The position numbers and the translations under genes are program-made. Under the pieces are notes generated by a model that ran no database searches, had not been told where the DNA came from, and saw nothing but the letters and a program-made list of their open reading frames with translations. Positions 48,179 to 57,221 of a stretch of DNA of 64,000 nt are shown one piece after another. Location: the NCBI GenBank assembly GCA_905221235.1, contig CAJNCJ010000004.1, forward strand, positions 81,112 through 145,111, read 5' to 3'. Position 1 is the stretch's first letter, and every line of letters starts with the position of its first letter. The stretch is from a bacterium. Its GTDB lineage: Bacteria > Bacillota > Bacilli > Lactobacillales > Streptococcaceae.

Positions 48179-49429
48179 TTATTCTTCAAAATCAAAGCCA
48201 TACAAGGTTGCAAAGTAGTCCTCAGGGCGCTCTGCACGGCGGATTTGACGCGCTTTGCCTTCTTCAGTATAGAGGATTTCCGCAGAACGAAGTTTGGCAT
48301 TGTACTGGTAGCCCATCGAAAATCCGTGGGCACCTGTATCATGAATCACCAGTAAATCACCGATTTCTGTATGAGGCAGTTCCCGATTTACTGCAAATTT
48401 ATCATTGTTTTCGCAGAGTGAACCGACCACATCTACTACTTCAGCTGGTCCTTCTGGATGAGTCAGATTGGTGATATGGTGATAGGCTCCATACATGGCT
48501 GGACGCATGAGGTTGACTGCTGATGCATCCACACCCAGATAGGTACGGTAAGTTTTTTTCTTATGAGTGACTCTTGTGACGAGAGCTCCATGAGGGGCTA
48601 ACATAAAGCGACCCAATTCTGTGAAAATCTTGACATCACCAAGACCTGCTGGTGTAAGGACTTCTTCATAAACCTTACGAACTCCCTCGCCAATCAAGGC
48701 GATGTCATTTGGTTCCTGATCTGGACGATAGTTAACACCAATACCACCAGAAAGATTGATAAAGTCTAGCGAAATACCCAACTTTTCCTTGATTTCAACA
48801 GCCAATTCAAAGAGCTGGCGGGCCAACTCTGGATAGTAGAGATGGGTCACTGTATTGGATGCTAGGAAGGAGTGAATTCCAAAGGTCTTGGCTCCTTTTT
48901 CCTTCAAAATTGCAAAGGCTTCAAAGAGCTGCGCCTTAGTCATGCCAAACTTGGCTTCTCCAGGATTGTCCATAATGTCTGTCCCCAGTTCAAAAACACC
49001 ACCAGGATTGTAACGACAAGAGATGATTTCTGGAATGCCTGCTGCTCGCTCCAAATGTTCAATATCTTCAAAGGCATCCAAGTTAATGGTCGCACCTAAT
49101 TCACGCGCATAGGCATATTCCTTGTCTGGCGTGTTGTTAGAAGAGAACATAATCTCAGAACCTGGAAAGTCCAGTTTATGGCTCATCAAAAGCTCTACAT
49201 AACTAGAACAGTCCACACCGCAACCTTCCTCTTGTAGGATTTTCAAGATAGCTGGTGTTGGAGTTGCCTTAACTGCAAAATATTCCTTAAAACCTTTGTT
49301 CCAAGAAAAGGCTTGGTTGACGGCTCTTGCCTTCTCACGAATTCCCTTCTCATCATACAAGTGAAAGGGAGTTGGGAACTCAGCAACAATCGCTTCTAAG
49401 TCTTCTTTATTGATAAATGGTGTTTTCAT
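48179..49429 (-). CDS. lysA: Diaminopimelate decarboxylase
   Basis: Last step of lysine synthesis, PLP-dependent. The 416-residue fold-type III enzyme has the PLP Lys in YFAVKATPTP (near 53), the Gly-rich phosphate site LSGGIGVNY, the catalytic Cys in GSLCENNDKF and HDTGAHGFSMGYQYN near the end. No other lysine genes are adjacent. Confidence 0.93.
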   Translation of the reverse strand: MKTPFINKEDLEAIVAEFPTPFHLYDEKGIREKARAVNQAFSWNKGFKEYFAVKATPTPAILKILQEEGCGVDCSSYVELLMSHKLDFPGSEIMFSSNNTPDKEYAYARELGATINLDAFEDIEHLERAAGIPEIISCRYNPGGVFELGTDIMDNPGEAKFGMTKAQLFEAFAILKEKGAKTFGIHSFLASNTVTHLYYPELARQLFELAVEIKEKLGISLDFINLSGGIGVNYRPDQEPNDIALIGEGVRKVYEEVLTPAGLGDVKIFTELGRFMLAPHGALVTRVTHKKKTYRTYLGVDASAVNLMRPAMYGAYHHITNLTHPEGPAEVVDVVGSLCENNDKFAVNRELPHTEIGDLLVIHDTGAHGFSMGYQYNAKLRSAEILYTEEGKARQIRRAERPEDYFATLYGFDFEE

Positions 49430-49452
49430 AAGCTTCCTTCTATTCTATTTGC

Positions 49453-49484
49453 AAAGAAAGGCTGGGACAATCGTTCCAACCTTT
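49453..49484 (-). terminator. purR terminator
   Basis: AAAGGTTGGA/TCCCAGCCTTT near-perfect stem with a wobble, followed by CTTT on the minus strand. Confidence 0.7.
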
Positions 49485-49495
49485 AGTTCTATCTC

Positions 49496-50323
49496 TTATT
49501 TGTCTTCGTCAAAGATATTGCCAACCTCAACATCGATGGCTTGGTTCTTGACATCAATATTGGTTACCTTCAAGAGTGACTTGTAGTCAAATTGCTTTTC
49601 ACGCTCTTCTTGGGCATTGTCTGCAAAGACGGCTACACCTGCCAATTCTGAATCGAACTCACGCAATAGGCTGATCATCCCGTTGACCGTTCCTCCGCCT
49701 TTCAAGAAGTCATCTACAATCAAGACACGGCTGCCTGCCTTTAGACTGCGTTTTGAAAGGAACATTTTCTCAATGCGGTCTCCACTTGAACCTGATACAT
49801 AGTTGACGCTGACAGTTGAACCTTCGGTAATTTTCAAGTCACGGCGCACAATGACAAAAGGAACATTGAGGACATTGGCAACTGCATTTGCAAGTGGCAC
49901 ACCCTTTGTCGCTACTGTCATAACCGCGTCAATTTTTTGGTCCATAAAGTTCTTGGCAATAATGCGTCCAATATTTTTCAAGATAGCTGGTGTGCTAAGC
50001 AAATCTGACAAGTAGATATAGCCACCTGGCAAGATACGGTCACTTTCTGACAACTTGGCACGCAAGTCCTCAACCATTTCCTTGGCATCGTGGCTTGAGA
50101 TTGATGGTGTGAAGATGACACCACCACCAGCCCCAGTTACAGTCTGGATGTGACCGATTTCGATTTCCTCAAAGGCACGTTTGATAATCACGATATCTTC
50201 TGAGATGGATGATTTAGCAGATTCATACTTTTCAGCAAAAGTATTGAGACTAGTTAGTTTATAAGGATTATTAATCAAATAGTTGGAAATGACAACCATC
50301 CGATCACTTCTTCTTAATTTCAT
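49496..50323 (-). CDS. purR: Purine operon regulator PurR
   Basis: A 275-residue protein: an N-terminal winged helix (RRSDRMVVISNYLINNPYKL...) fused to a phosphoribosyltransferase fold with the PRPP loop VLIVDDFLKGGGT near 205. In Lactococcus and streptococci it activates or represses pur genes depending on PRPP. I start at MKLRRSD. TATAAT lies at 50362-50367. Confidence 0.94.
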   Translation of the reverse strand: MKLRRSDRMVVISNYLINNPYKLTSLNTFAEKYESAKSSISEDIVIIKRAFEEIEIGHIQTVTGAGGGVIFTPSISSHDAKEMVEDLRAKLSESDRILPGGYIYLSDLLSTPAILKNIGRIIAKNFMDQKIDAVMTVATKGVPLANAVANVLNVPFVIVRRDLKITEGSTVSVNYVSGSSGDRIEKMFLSKRSLKAGSRVLIVDDFLKGGGTVNGMISLLREFDSELAGVAVFADNAQEEREKQFDYKSLLKVTNIDVKNQAIDVEVGNIFDEDK

Positions 50324-50380
50324 TTCTATTTCCCATTTCATTTAATTTTGATATTTTATCCATTATACCATATTCACATA

Positions 50381-50418
50381 AAAAAACGAACATTCTTGCC
50401 CTAAAAATGCTCGTTTTT
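50381..50418 (-). terminator. yhaM terminator
   Basis: AAAAACGA-CATT pairs with AATG-TCGTTTTT around a 14-base loop; T-run on the minus strand, ten bases past the stop. Confidence 0.85.
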
Positions 50419-50427
50419 CTTAAATTA

Positions 50428-51369
50428 TTAATCTAAATCTGGTTTATAGAAGGAACGATTGTCCATAGCGAAGATTTTATTGGTCATCTCTCCCTTATCC
50501 ACCAAAGCCAAAGCTGTTGACATCATCATCATGCTAGCATCCAGATTATCAATCATATGGATAATCTCTGCCTCCATGATACGTGGACGAACCGGACTTC
50601 CATACTCTAGTAAGCCGTGGTGACTGAGAATGACATGGCGAAGCAGAACGACTTCTTCCTTGGTGTCATCAATACCGAGCTCCATAACCGTCTTGGTAAT
50701 TTCACTATCAATCAGAGCAATATGACCAAGAAGATTGCCTCTGACTGTATACTCAGTCTGGTCTGGTCCCGTCAACTCAATGACCTTGGCCAAGTCATGT
50801 AGCATAATTCCTGCATAGAGCAGGCTCTTATTGAGCTGAGGATAGACCTCGCTAATGGCATCTGCCAAACGCACCATGGTCGCCGTATGATAGGCCAAGC
50901 CCGTTTCAAAGGCATGGTGGTTGGTCTTGGCTGCTGGATAAGAGTAAAATTCCTTATCATACTTGGTGTAAAGTTTTCGGACAATCCGTTGCCAAACAGG
51001 ATTTTCAATTTTGAAAATCATTTGCGACATGTAGTCACGGATTTCCTTGACATCAACTGGTGACTTGACCTTGAAATCAGCTGGGTCATTGGGTTCGCCA
51101 GGTTGAGGCAAGCGTAGGGTGATTTGATTGACCTGAGGGGTATTGTTATAAACTTCTCGGCGCCCTTTCATGTGAACAACCTTACCTGCGGTAAAGGCCT
51201 CAACATTATGAGGTTGGGCATCCCAGAGCTTCCCTTCAATCTCGCCACTATCATCTTGGAAGGTAAAGGCCAGGTAGTTTTTCCCAGCTCGTGTCTGTCT
51301 CAGGTCAGCTGATTTGATTAGGTAAAATCCTTCAAACAGCTCATCTTTTTTCATGTGACTAATCTTCAT
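50428..51369 (-). CDS. yhaM: 3'-5' exoribonuclease YhaM (Cbf1-like)
   Basis: A 313-residue nuclease with an N-terminal OB fold (DLRQTRAGKNYLAFTFQDDSGEIEGKLWDAQ) and an HD domain (NHHAFETGLAYHTATM, LHDLAKVIE). It acts on RNA and single-stranded DNA ends; in S. pneumoniae Cbf1 trims small RNAs. The start MKISHM has GAGGAAG upstream and overlaps rmuC by 11 bases. Confidence 0.93.
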   Translation of the reverse strand: MKISHMKKDELFEGFYLIKSADLRQTRAGKNYLAFTFQDDSGEIEGKLWDAQPHNVEAFTAGKVVHMKGRREVYNNTPQVNQITLRLPQPGEPNDPADFKVKSPVDVKEIRDYMSQMIFKIENPVWQRIVRKLYTKYDKEFYSYPAAKTNHHAFETGLAYHTATMVRLADAISEVYPQLNKSLLYAGIMLHDLAKVIELTGPDQTEYTVRGNLLGHIALIDSEITKTVMELGIDDTKEEVVLLRHVILSHHGLLEYGSPVRPRIMEAEIIHMIDNLDASMMMMSTALALVDKGEMTNKIFAMDNRSFYKPDLD

Positions 51370-52615
51370 ATTCTTCCTCATCTTCTTGGAAATGGAGTAG
51401 ATCAAGCGCAGGCTCACCTTCTGATAACTCAATGTGACGGAGCGTCCGCTCGATAGCTGTAGTGCGACGGTTTAATAGTTCATCAATATTGCCAGTGGCA
51501 TGTTGGAGATGTTTTTGTGCCTTGACCAGAATACCACCAAACTTGCCAAACTCAGTCTTGACACTGGCAAGAGTCTTGCTAATATGGTCAGCACTCTTTT
51601 GGATATTGAGAGTCTTGAAGCCAACCGATAGGGAGTTGAGCAGAGCTGACAGGGTACTAGGTCCAGCGACAATAATCTGCTCCTCCCGTCTCAAATCATC
51701 AAAGAAGACCGGATTGCGGACGATTTCTGAGTAGAGACCTTCTGTCGGAACAAACAAGACTCCAAAATTGGTCGTTCGAGGTGGCGCTATGTACTTGCTC
51801 TTGATATCCTTGGCAAAGCGCTTAACGCTGGCTAGGAGTGACTTACGACAACGTTCGATTTCATCCTTATCGCCTGCTTCATAAGATTCTTCTAAGCGGT
51901 AATAATCCGCCAGTGGAAACTTGGAGTCAATCGGTAGGTAAACATATTCCTGGTCGCCTTGCCCAGGTAACTTGATAGCGTACTCCACTCGTTCACTGGA
52001 GTTTTCAACCGTTGCATATTCTCGTTCATACTGGGCTGGTGTCATGATGTCTTCAATGATTTGCCCCAATTGCAATTCGCCCAGAATCCCTCGCGTCTTG
52101 GTTCCAGAGAGAACCTTGTTGAGGGCCCCGACATCACGCGCAACTGTCTGCATTTCTCCCAGACCACGATTTACCGACTCCAGTTGCTTAGAAACTGTCT
52201 CAAAAGAAGCCTGCAAGCGTGTCTGCAAGGTCTTTTCTAACTTTTCCTCGACCGTCTGACGCATTTGCTCCAAGCGTTGCTCATTTGATTCCTGCAAGGC
52301 TTGAAGACGTTGGTCGGTCTTGTCTCTAGTTTGCAAGAGATTATCTGTCATTTCTTGACGAACCTGAGTCAGGCCCTGGTGCAATTCCATTCGCACTTCT
52401 TGCAAACGGTCACTGACAGCCACTTCCAAATCTTTTTGATCCAACTGACTAGCTTGTCTGGCTTGTTCAAAACGATAATCCAACTGGTCTGATAAATGAT
52501 CTGCTTGATCTTCCAAACTCTTGCTTAATTGTTTTTCCTGCTTATCCTGCCTTTGCCAAATCAGAAAGAGACCAGCCAGGTTGGCAATTAATAATAGAAC
52601 AAGTAAACTTCCCAT
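51359..52615 (-). CDS. rmuC: DNA recombination protein RmuC
   Basis: A 418-residue protein: N-terminal membrane helix (LLVLLLIANLAGLFLIWQRQ), a long coiled coil (about 25-150, Gln/Glu/Leu-rich) and the RmuC nuclease-like domain (GILGELQLGQIIEDIMTPAQYE, YVYLPIDSKFPLADYYRLEE). Loss in E. coli raises recombination at inverted repeats. Start MGSLLV; the gene follows thiN by one base. Confidence 0.92.
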   Translation of the reverse strand: MGSLLVLLLIANLAGLFLIWQRQDKQEKQLSKSLEDQADHLSDQLDYRFEQARQASQLDQKDLEVAVSDRLQEVRMELHQGLTQVRQEMTDNLLQTRDKTDQRLQALQESNEQRLEQMRQTVEEKLEKTLQTRLQASFETVSKQLESVNRGLGEMQTVARDVGALNKVLSGTKTRGILGELQLGQIIEDIMTPAQYEREYATVENSSERVEYAIKLPGQGDQEYVYLPIDSKFPLADYYRLEESYEAGDKDEIERCRKSLLASVKRFAKDIKSKYIAPPRTTNFGVLFVPTEGLYSEIVRNPVFFDDLRREEQIIVAGPSTLSALLNSLSVGFKTLNIQKSADHISKTLASVKTEFGKFGGILVKAQKHLQHATGNIDELLNRRTTAIERTLRHIELSEGEPALDLLHFQEDEEEYED

Positions 52616-52616
52616 C

Positions 52617-53279
52617 TTACCTCCTGTCCTTGCTATGCAAGACAACCACATAGCCATCTGGGCAAGTCACCGAAACTTCCCTATCTATATATTCGTTAGA
52701 AGCGTACACTTTTTTAAAGAAAAAATTTTCCTCTGTCAACTCATACTTGGCTCCGAGAATAGTCAGCTGGCTATCCCGAACTGGCATAAAGGCTAGATAG
52801 TCATAGTCTGAACGAGGTTCTAGCTGACTGGTCCCTTCTGGACAATAGGCAATCAAATTTTGCCCATCCTCAATCGCTATCTGGCGCATATAAGGTGCCA
52901 ACTTGGGATTGCTAGGCAGAAAGACATTGGCCAGCATATGGTCAATACGACCACCAAGAGCACCGAAAATAGTGACCTGGGCCTGAGGATTTTGTTCAAA
53001 AATGGTCAAGAGAGCCAATTCCAAATCCGTGTCATCTTTTTCCGGTCGGGCTTGGACAAACTGCTGGGCACATTTTTGAATCAACTGTCGCTCTTCTTCC
53101 GTTACAGAATCAAAATCTCCAACCGCTAGAGCAAGAGGTAGGTTTTCCTCCAAGACCCAGAGCGAGCCTCGATCTATACCGACAAAGCAATCAAAATCCG
53201 TCCGGTAGTGACCGCGATCGCCGCCTGCAAAAACGGCAACCCTAGTCCAGTTGTTTTCTGAGAGTTTGTACTCGCTCAT
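52617..53279 (-). CDS. thiN: Thiamine pyrophosphokinase
   Basis: A 220-residue enzyme converting thiamine to TPP. DRGSLWVLEENLPLALAVGDFDSVTEEE shows the catalytic Asp cluster, and FGALGGRIDHMLANVFL is the diagnostic C-terminal motif. The start at MSEYKLSEN has AAGGGAG upstream and lies 38 bases inside the end of rpe. Confidence 0.93.
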   Translation of the reverse strand: MSEYKLSENNWTRVAVFAGGDRGHYRTDFDCFVGIDRGSLWVLEENLPLALAVGDFDSVTEEERQLIQKCAQQFVQARPEKDDTDLELALLTIFEQNPQAQVTIFGALGGRIDHMLANVFLPSNPKLAPYMRQIAIEDGQNLIAYCPEGTSQLEPRSDYDYLAFMPVRDSQLTILGAKYELTEENFFFKKVYASNEYIDREVSVTCPDGYVVVLHSKDRR

Positions 53280-53898
53280 TGACATCTCCCTTAAAGACAT
53301 AGGAACCTGCTACAAAAACGGTCGCACCAGCTTCTTTAGCCTGGGCAATAGTTTGATCATCAATCCCGCCATCCACTTCGATTTCAAAGTTCAAGCCTTT
53401 TTCCTCACGAAGGGCAACCAACTCACGAACCTTATCCATAGTTTCAGGCAGAAAAGCTTGTCCGCCAAATCCAGGGTTCACTGTCATCACCAATACTTGA
53501 TCAACTAGGTGAAGGACATGCTTAATCGCCTCAACAGGCGTACCAGGATTGATAACGACCGAAGGTTTAACGCCGAGCGAACGAATTTTTTGGAGGGCGC
53601 CATGGATATGAGGCGTTGCTTCCACATGGATGCTGATGATATCTGCCCCTGCACGCGCAAAGTCTTCCAGATGGTGTTCAGGATTGGCTACCATCAAGTG
53701 GCAGTCAAAGACCATCTTACTATGAGGACGAAGAGCTTCGACCACACCTGCACCAAAACTGATTTGCGGCACAAAGTGACCGTCCATAATATCAATATGG
53801 GCATACTCTGCCCCAGTTGCTTCTAGGCGTTTGATTTCACGTTCAAAATTGGCATAATCTGCTGCCAAAATTGACGGAGCAATCTTGTATTGAGACAT
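53242..53898 (-). CDS. rpe: Ribulose-phosphate 3-epimerase
   Basis: A pentose phosphate TIM-barrel enzyme, 218 residues. KIAPSILAADYANFE at the start, HIDIMDGHFVPQISFG and VMTVNPGFGGQAFLPETMDKV carry the metal and catalytic residues. Start MSQYKIAP, with AAGGAG. It lies between rsgA and thiN, as in other streptococci. Confidence 0.96.
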   Translation of the reverse strand: MSQYKIAPSILAADYANFEREIKRLEATGAEYAHIDIMDGHFVPQISFGAGVVEALRPHSKMVFDCHLMVANPEHHLEDFARAGADIISIHVEATPHIHGALQKIRSLGVKPSVVINPGTPVEAIKHVLHLVDQVLVMTVNPGFGGQAFLPETMDKVRELVALREEKGLNFEIEVDGGIDDQTIAQAKEAGATVFVAGSYVFKGDVNERVQTLRKQLD

Positions 53899-53908
53899 AG
53901 GTTTCTCC

Positions 53909-54787
53909 TTATTTTGGAATTTTTTTGCTGACTTTTTTATAGGTTTCTCTGCGATTTTCAATTTCACTGAGGAATTGCAGGTAGTTGTCAAAACGGAAGG
54001 TGGCAATGGCACCCTCTTCTACAGCCGGCTTAACTGCGCAAGATGGTTCATGGGTATGAGTACAAGTGCGGAATTTACAGTCTCGGCTGACACTAGCAAG
54101 CTCTGGGAAATCCTGATTGAGGTCTTCAGCCGTTGACACTTCATAATCCAGTGATGAGAATCCTGGCGTGTCTGCAATTTTACCCCCATTGAGGTTGTAG
54201 AAACTGACCGCACGAGTGGTATGACGGCCACGACCCAGACTGTCTGAGATTTCTCCTGTTTCAAGATTAAGGTCTGGTGCGATTTTATTGAGGAGGGTTG
54301 ATTTCCCAACACCTGTCTGGCCCATAAAGACCGTTACTTTGCCTGTTAACAAAGGCAGGAGTTCCTCCTTACTGGTCACAAAGTCATAACCAATGTCACC
54401 ATAGGTTTGTTGGTAAAAATCCAGTTCTCCTCTATCTTCCAGTAGGTCCATTTTAGAAATATAAACAATAGGATGGATGCCCTTGTGCTCCAAAAGAACC
54501 AAGAACCGATCCAGCAAATTGCTGTTAAAATCCGGTTCTTTGACAGACATGATTACCACAGCTTGGTCAATATTGACAATGGGCGGACGGACCAGACTGT
54601 TTTTCCGTTCGTGAATCTTGAGAATATAACCTTCTGAATTTTCCTCGGCAGAGAAATCTACCCAGTCACCAACGTAAGGGGTATGGCCTTTTTTACGGAA
54701 ATTCCCACGCGCGCGTGTTTGATAAACCTGGCCATCACTCTCCACATAGTAGAAGCCTGCCAAGGCTTTAATGATTTGTCCCTGCAT
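53909..54787 (-). CDS. rsgA: Ribosome small subunit GTPase RsgA
   Basis: A circularly permuted GTPase that checks 30S maturation. The 292 residues show an OB fold (about 1-65), G4-like YISKMD before the P-loop [15 protein letters not shown] (G1), DTPGFSSLD (G3) and a zinc site [14 protein letters not shown]. One base separates it from rsmA. Confidence 0.96.
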   Translation of the reverse strand: MQGQIIKALAGFYYVESDGQVYQTRARGNFRKKGHTPYVGDWVDFSAEENSEGYILKIHERKNSLVRPPIVNIDQAVVIMSVKEPDFNSNLLDRFLVLLEHKGIHPIVYISKMDLLEDRGELDFYQQTYGDIGYDFVTSKEELLPLLTGKVTVFMGQTGVGKSTLLNKIAPDLNLETGEISDSLGRGRHTTRAVSFYNLNGGKIADTPGFSSLDYEVSTAEDLNQDFPELASVSRDCKFRTCTHTHEPSCAVKPAVEEGAIATFRFDNYLQFLSEIENRRETYKKVSKKIPK

Positions 54788-54788
54788 C

Positions 54789-55661
54789 TTAGAGTCCTTG
54801 CCCTTTAAGTGCGTCTGCTAGGCTGGCAAATTCTGCCAAGCTGAGAGCTTCCCCACGCACACTTGGTGACAAGCCCGCTTGATCCAAGGCCTTGGTCAAT
54901 TTCTCCTTGACTTCTTCAGTTTTGCCAAAGTAACCTGTCAAGTTGTTCCACAAGGTCTTACGGCGATGGGTGAAACTTGCCTTGGAAACCTTAAAGAAGA
55001 AGTTCTCGTCTTCCACTGCTACGGCTGGCTCTGGACGACGGACCATTTTCAAAATGGCTGAGTCCACATTTGGCGCTGGCACAAAGACCGTACGAGGCAC
55101 GATAAAGGCAACCTTGGCAGTCATGTAGTACTGAACCGCAATCGACAAGCTACCGTAAGCCTTGGTGTTAGGTTGGGCTGAGATACGATCCGCCACTTCT
55201 TTTTGCATCATGACCACAAACTCACTAAAAGGAATGCCACTCTCTATCAAGTGCATGAGAATAGGCGTCGTGATATAGTAAGGCAAGTTAGCTACTACCT
55301 TGATTGGCAGGTCAGGATTTTTGAAATTCTGGATATGTTGCGCTAAATCCACTTTGAGAATGTCCTCGTTGACTACGGTCACATTATCAAAATCACGCAG
55401 GGTATCTGCCAAAATTGGCACCAAACGGTGGTCAATCTCAAAGGCCATAACTTGAGCTGCACGCTCAGCCAAAAATTCTGTCAAGGCGCCAATACCTGGC
55501 CCGATTTCTATAACATTGACTTGGTCATCAATTTCAGCCGTATCCACGATTTTTTGAAGGATATTGGTATCCGTCAAGAAATTTTGCCCAAAGGACTTTT
55601 TAAAGGTAAAACCGTGACGCTCCAGCACTGCCTTGGTCACGCTATAATCTGCAATTCTCAT
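54789..55661 (-). CDS. rsmA: 16S rRNA dimethyladenosine transferase RsmA (KsgA)
   Basis: A 290-residue SAM enzyme dimethylating the two adjacent adenines near the 16S 3' end. [33 protein letters not shown] (motif I) and [15 protein letters not shown] (NLPY, motif IV) are present. Loss gives kasugamycin resistance. Upstream gap to rnmV is 64 bases. Confidence 0.96.
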   Translation of the reverse strand: MRIADYSVTKAVLERHGFTFKKSFGQNFLTDTNILQKIVDTAEIDDQVNVIEIGPGIGALTEFLAERAAQVMAFEIDHRLVPILADTLRDFDNVTVVNEDILKVDLAQHIQNFKNPDLPIKVVANLPYYITTPILMHLIESGIPFSEFVVMMQKEVADRISAQPNTKAYGSLSIAVQYYMTAKVAFIVPRTVFVPAPNVDSAILKMVRRPEPAVAVEDENFFFKVSKASFTHRRKTLWNNLTGYFGKTEEVKEKLTKALDQAGLSPSVRGEALSLAEFASLADALKGQGL

Positions 55662-55725
55662 CTATTCTCTTTTCTATTATCTGTTACTACTATTGTAACA
55701 CATTCCCCTTACATTTGGGGTCTGC

Positions 55726-56292
55726 TTAGCTGTTCTCATAAGATTTCATAGCTTCTTCCACTTCTGCCAAGGTGACCCCAAACAACTCTAGGCGTTTGAG
55801 GAGTTGCTTGCCGTTGGAATAGCCAATTCGGAGAGCCTCTCCTAAATATTCTCTTCGCTTACGGCTATCTGCTCCTGCTAGAAAACCAAGGCGAATCAAG
55901 TCGCTACGGCTGATGTCAAACTGACTCTCATGTTCAAATTGTTCCGTCACCTGAGCTAGAGCCGTTTTCAGGTCTTCATAGCTGGCATGCTCAATTCCCA
56001 GAGACCGTCCCTTGGTTTTGGACTTGGGAACAGCTTCATCTCGCTTGAGAAAGGCATGCTGAACTGTCGGAATGGCCGTCATAATCATACGCCGAATCCG
56101 TTCCCCATTAAAATCCGGGTCTGTAAAGACAATGACTCCATGACGTTGGTGCAGGCGCTGAATTCGCTCTATATCCTGGTCATTGATGGCAGAACCTCGA
56201 GTCTCATAGGTCTCTACATCGAAATAACGTTTGAGATTGGCCGTATCATCGCGACCTTCAACTACGATGACTTGGGAAATTTTCTCTTTCAT
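55726..56292 (-). CDS. rnmV: Ribonuclease M5
   Basis: Processes 5S rRNA precursors. A 188-residue TOPRIM protein: VIVVEGRDDTANLKRYF and VIVFTDPDFNGERIRRMI carry the Glu and DxD-type metal residues; ESQFDISRSDLIRLGFLAG follows. Its ATG overlaps the TatD-family stop by one base. Confidence 0.95.
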   Translation of the reverse strand: MKEKISQVIVVEGRDDTANLKRYFDVETYETRGSAINDQDIERIQRLHQRHGVIVFTDPDFNGERIRRMIMTAIPTVQHAFLKRDEAVPKSKTKGRSLGIEHASYEDLKTALAQVTEQFEHESQFDISRSDLIRLGFLAGADSRKRREYLGEALRIGYSNGKQLLKRLELFGVTLAEVEEAMKSYENS

Positions 56293-57065
56293 TACTTGTT
56301 GTCCAATCCAAAAATGCGCTCTGCATTTGCAGTCGTTGCCACCGCTAGCTCTTCTGTCGTCATGCCACGCAAATTCGCGATAAAATCTACTACATAGCGA
56401 GTATAGGCTGTTTTGTTTTCACGACCACGTTTAGGAACAGGAGCCAAGTAGGGAGCATCCGTCTCCACCAAAATCTTGTCCAAAGGAAGTTCTCTAGCCG
56501 CCTCTTGGATATCGGTTGCCTTCTTAAAAGTCACCACTCCTGAGAAGGAAATAGTCATACCAAGCGCGACAAATTTCTCTGCCCATTCAAAAGTTCCTGA
56601 GAAAGAATGCATGATGCCACCTCGAGGACCAACGCCCTCGCTCTTGATAATCTCATAGGTATCTTCCAACGCATCACGTGTATGGACAACAAAAGGCAAA
56701 TCCAAGTCCTTAGACAGCTGAATCTGACGGCGAAAAACCTGCTCCTGCACCTCTTTTGACGCTGTCATCCAATGGTAGTCCAAACCAATCTCACCCAAGG
56801 CAACTACCTTGGGATGCTTGAGCTTGTCAAGCAAGTAGGCTTCAATCTCCTCTGTATAAGTGCCAGCTTCTGTAGGATGCCAACCAATAGTCGCATAAAG
56901 TTGGTCATACTTATCCACCAACTCCAAAGCACGCTCAATCGTCGGTTGATCAAAACCAACAATATTCATCTGTGTCACACCCATCTCCGCAGCCAAGGCA
57001 ATTTCTTCTGCCTCACGACCTGCAAATTCTTCTACATTCAAGTGTGTATGTGTATCAAAAATCAT
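56292..57065 (-). CDS. TatD-family metal-dependent hydrolase
   Basis: A 257-residue TIM-barrel metallohydrolase/DNase. IFDTHTHLN near the start, GEIGLDYHW, VHTRDA, MHSFSG and ETDAPYLAP carry all metal ligands. Relatives cut DNA 3' ends. Operon partner of rnmV and rsmA. Confidence 0.94.
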   Translation of the reverse strand: MIFDTHTHLNVEEFAGREAEEIALAAEMGVTQMNIVGFDQPTIERALELVDKYDQLYATIGWHPTEAGTYTEEIEAYLLDKLKHPKVVALGEIGLDYHWMTASKEVQEQVFRRQIQLSKDLDLPFVVHTRDALEDTYEIIKSEGVGPRGGIMHSFSGTFEWAEKFVALGMTISFSGVVTFKKATDIQEAARELPLDKILVETDAPYLAPVPKRGRENKTAYTRYVVDFIANLRGMTTEELAVATTANAERIFGLDNK

Positions 57066-57157
57066 CTCTTCTAACCTCGTTTTCTATCTTCTATTATACC
57101 AAAAAACTGCCCTCTCTCCTCATCTGTAAAAAATATTCTAAAATCCATCGTCGTCTC

Positions 57158-57186
57158 TTGACGCTATTTTTCCAAAGCAGTATAAT
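57158..57186 (+). promoter_or_regulatory. kimA-like gene promoter
   Basis: TTGACG (57158-57163) and TATAAT (57181-57186), 17-base spacer. No ydaO-type c-di-AMP riboswitch fits in the short leader of about 30 bases. Confidence 0.9.
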
Positions 57187-57221
57187 AGCACTTATTGAAA
57201 TTTTCAGAAAAGGAAATGACC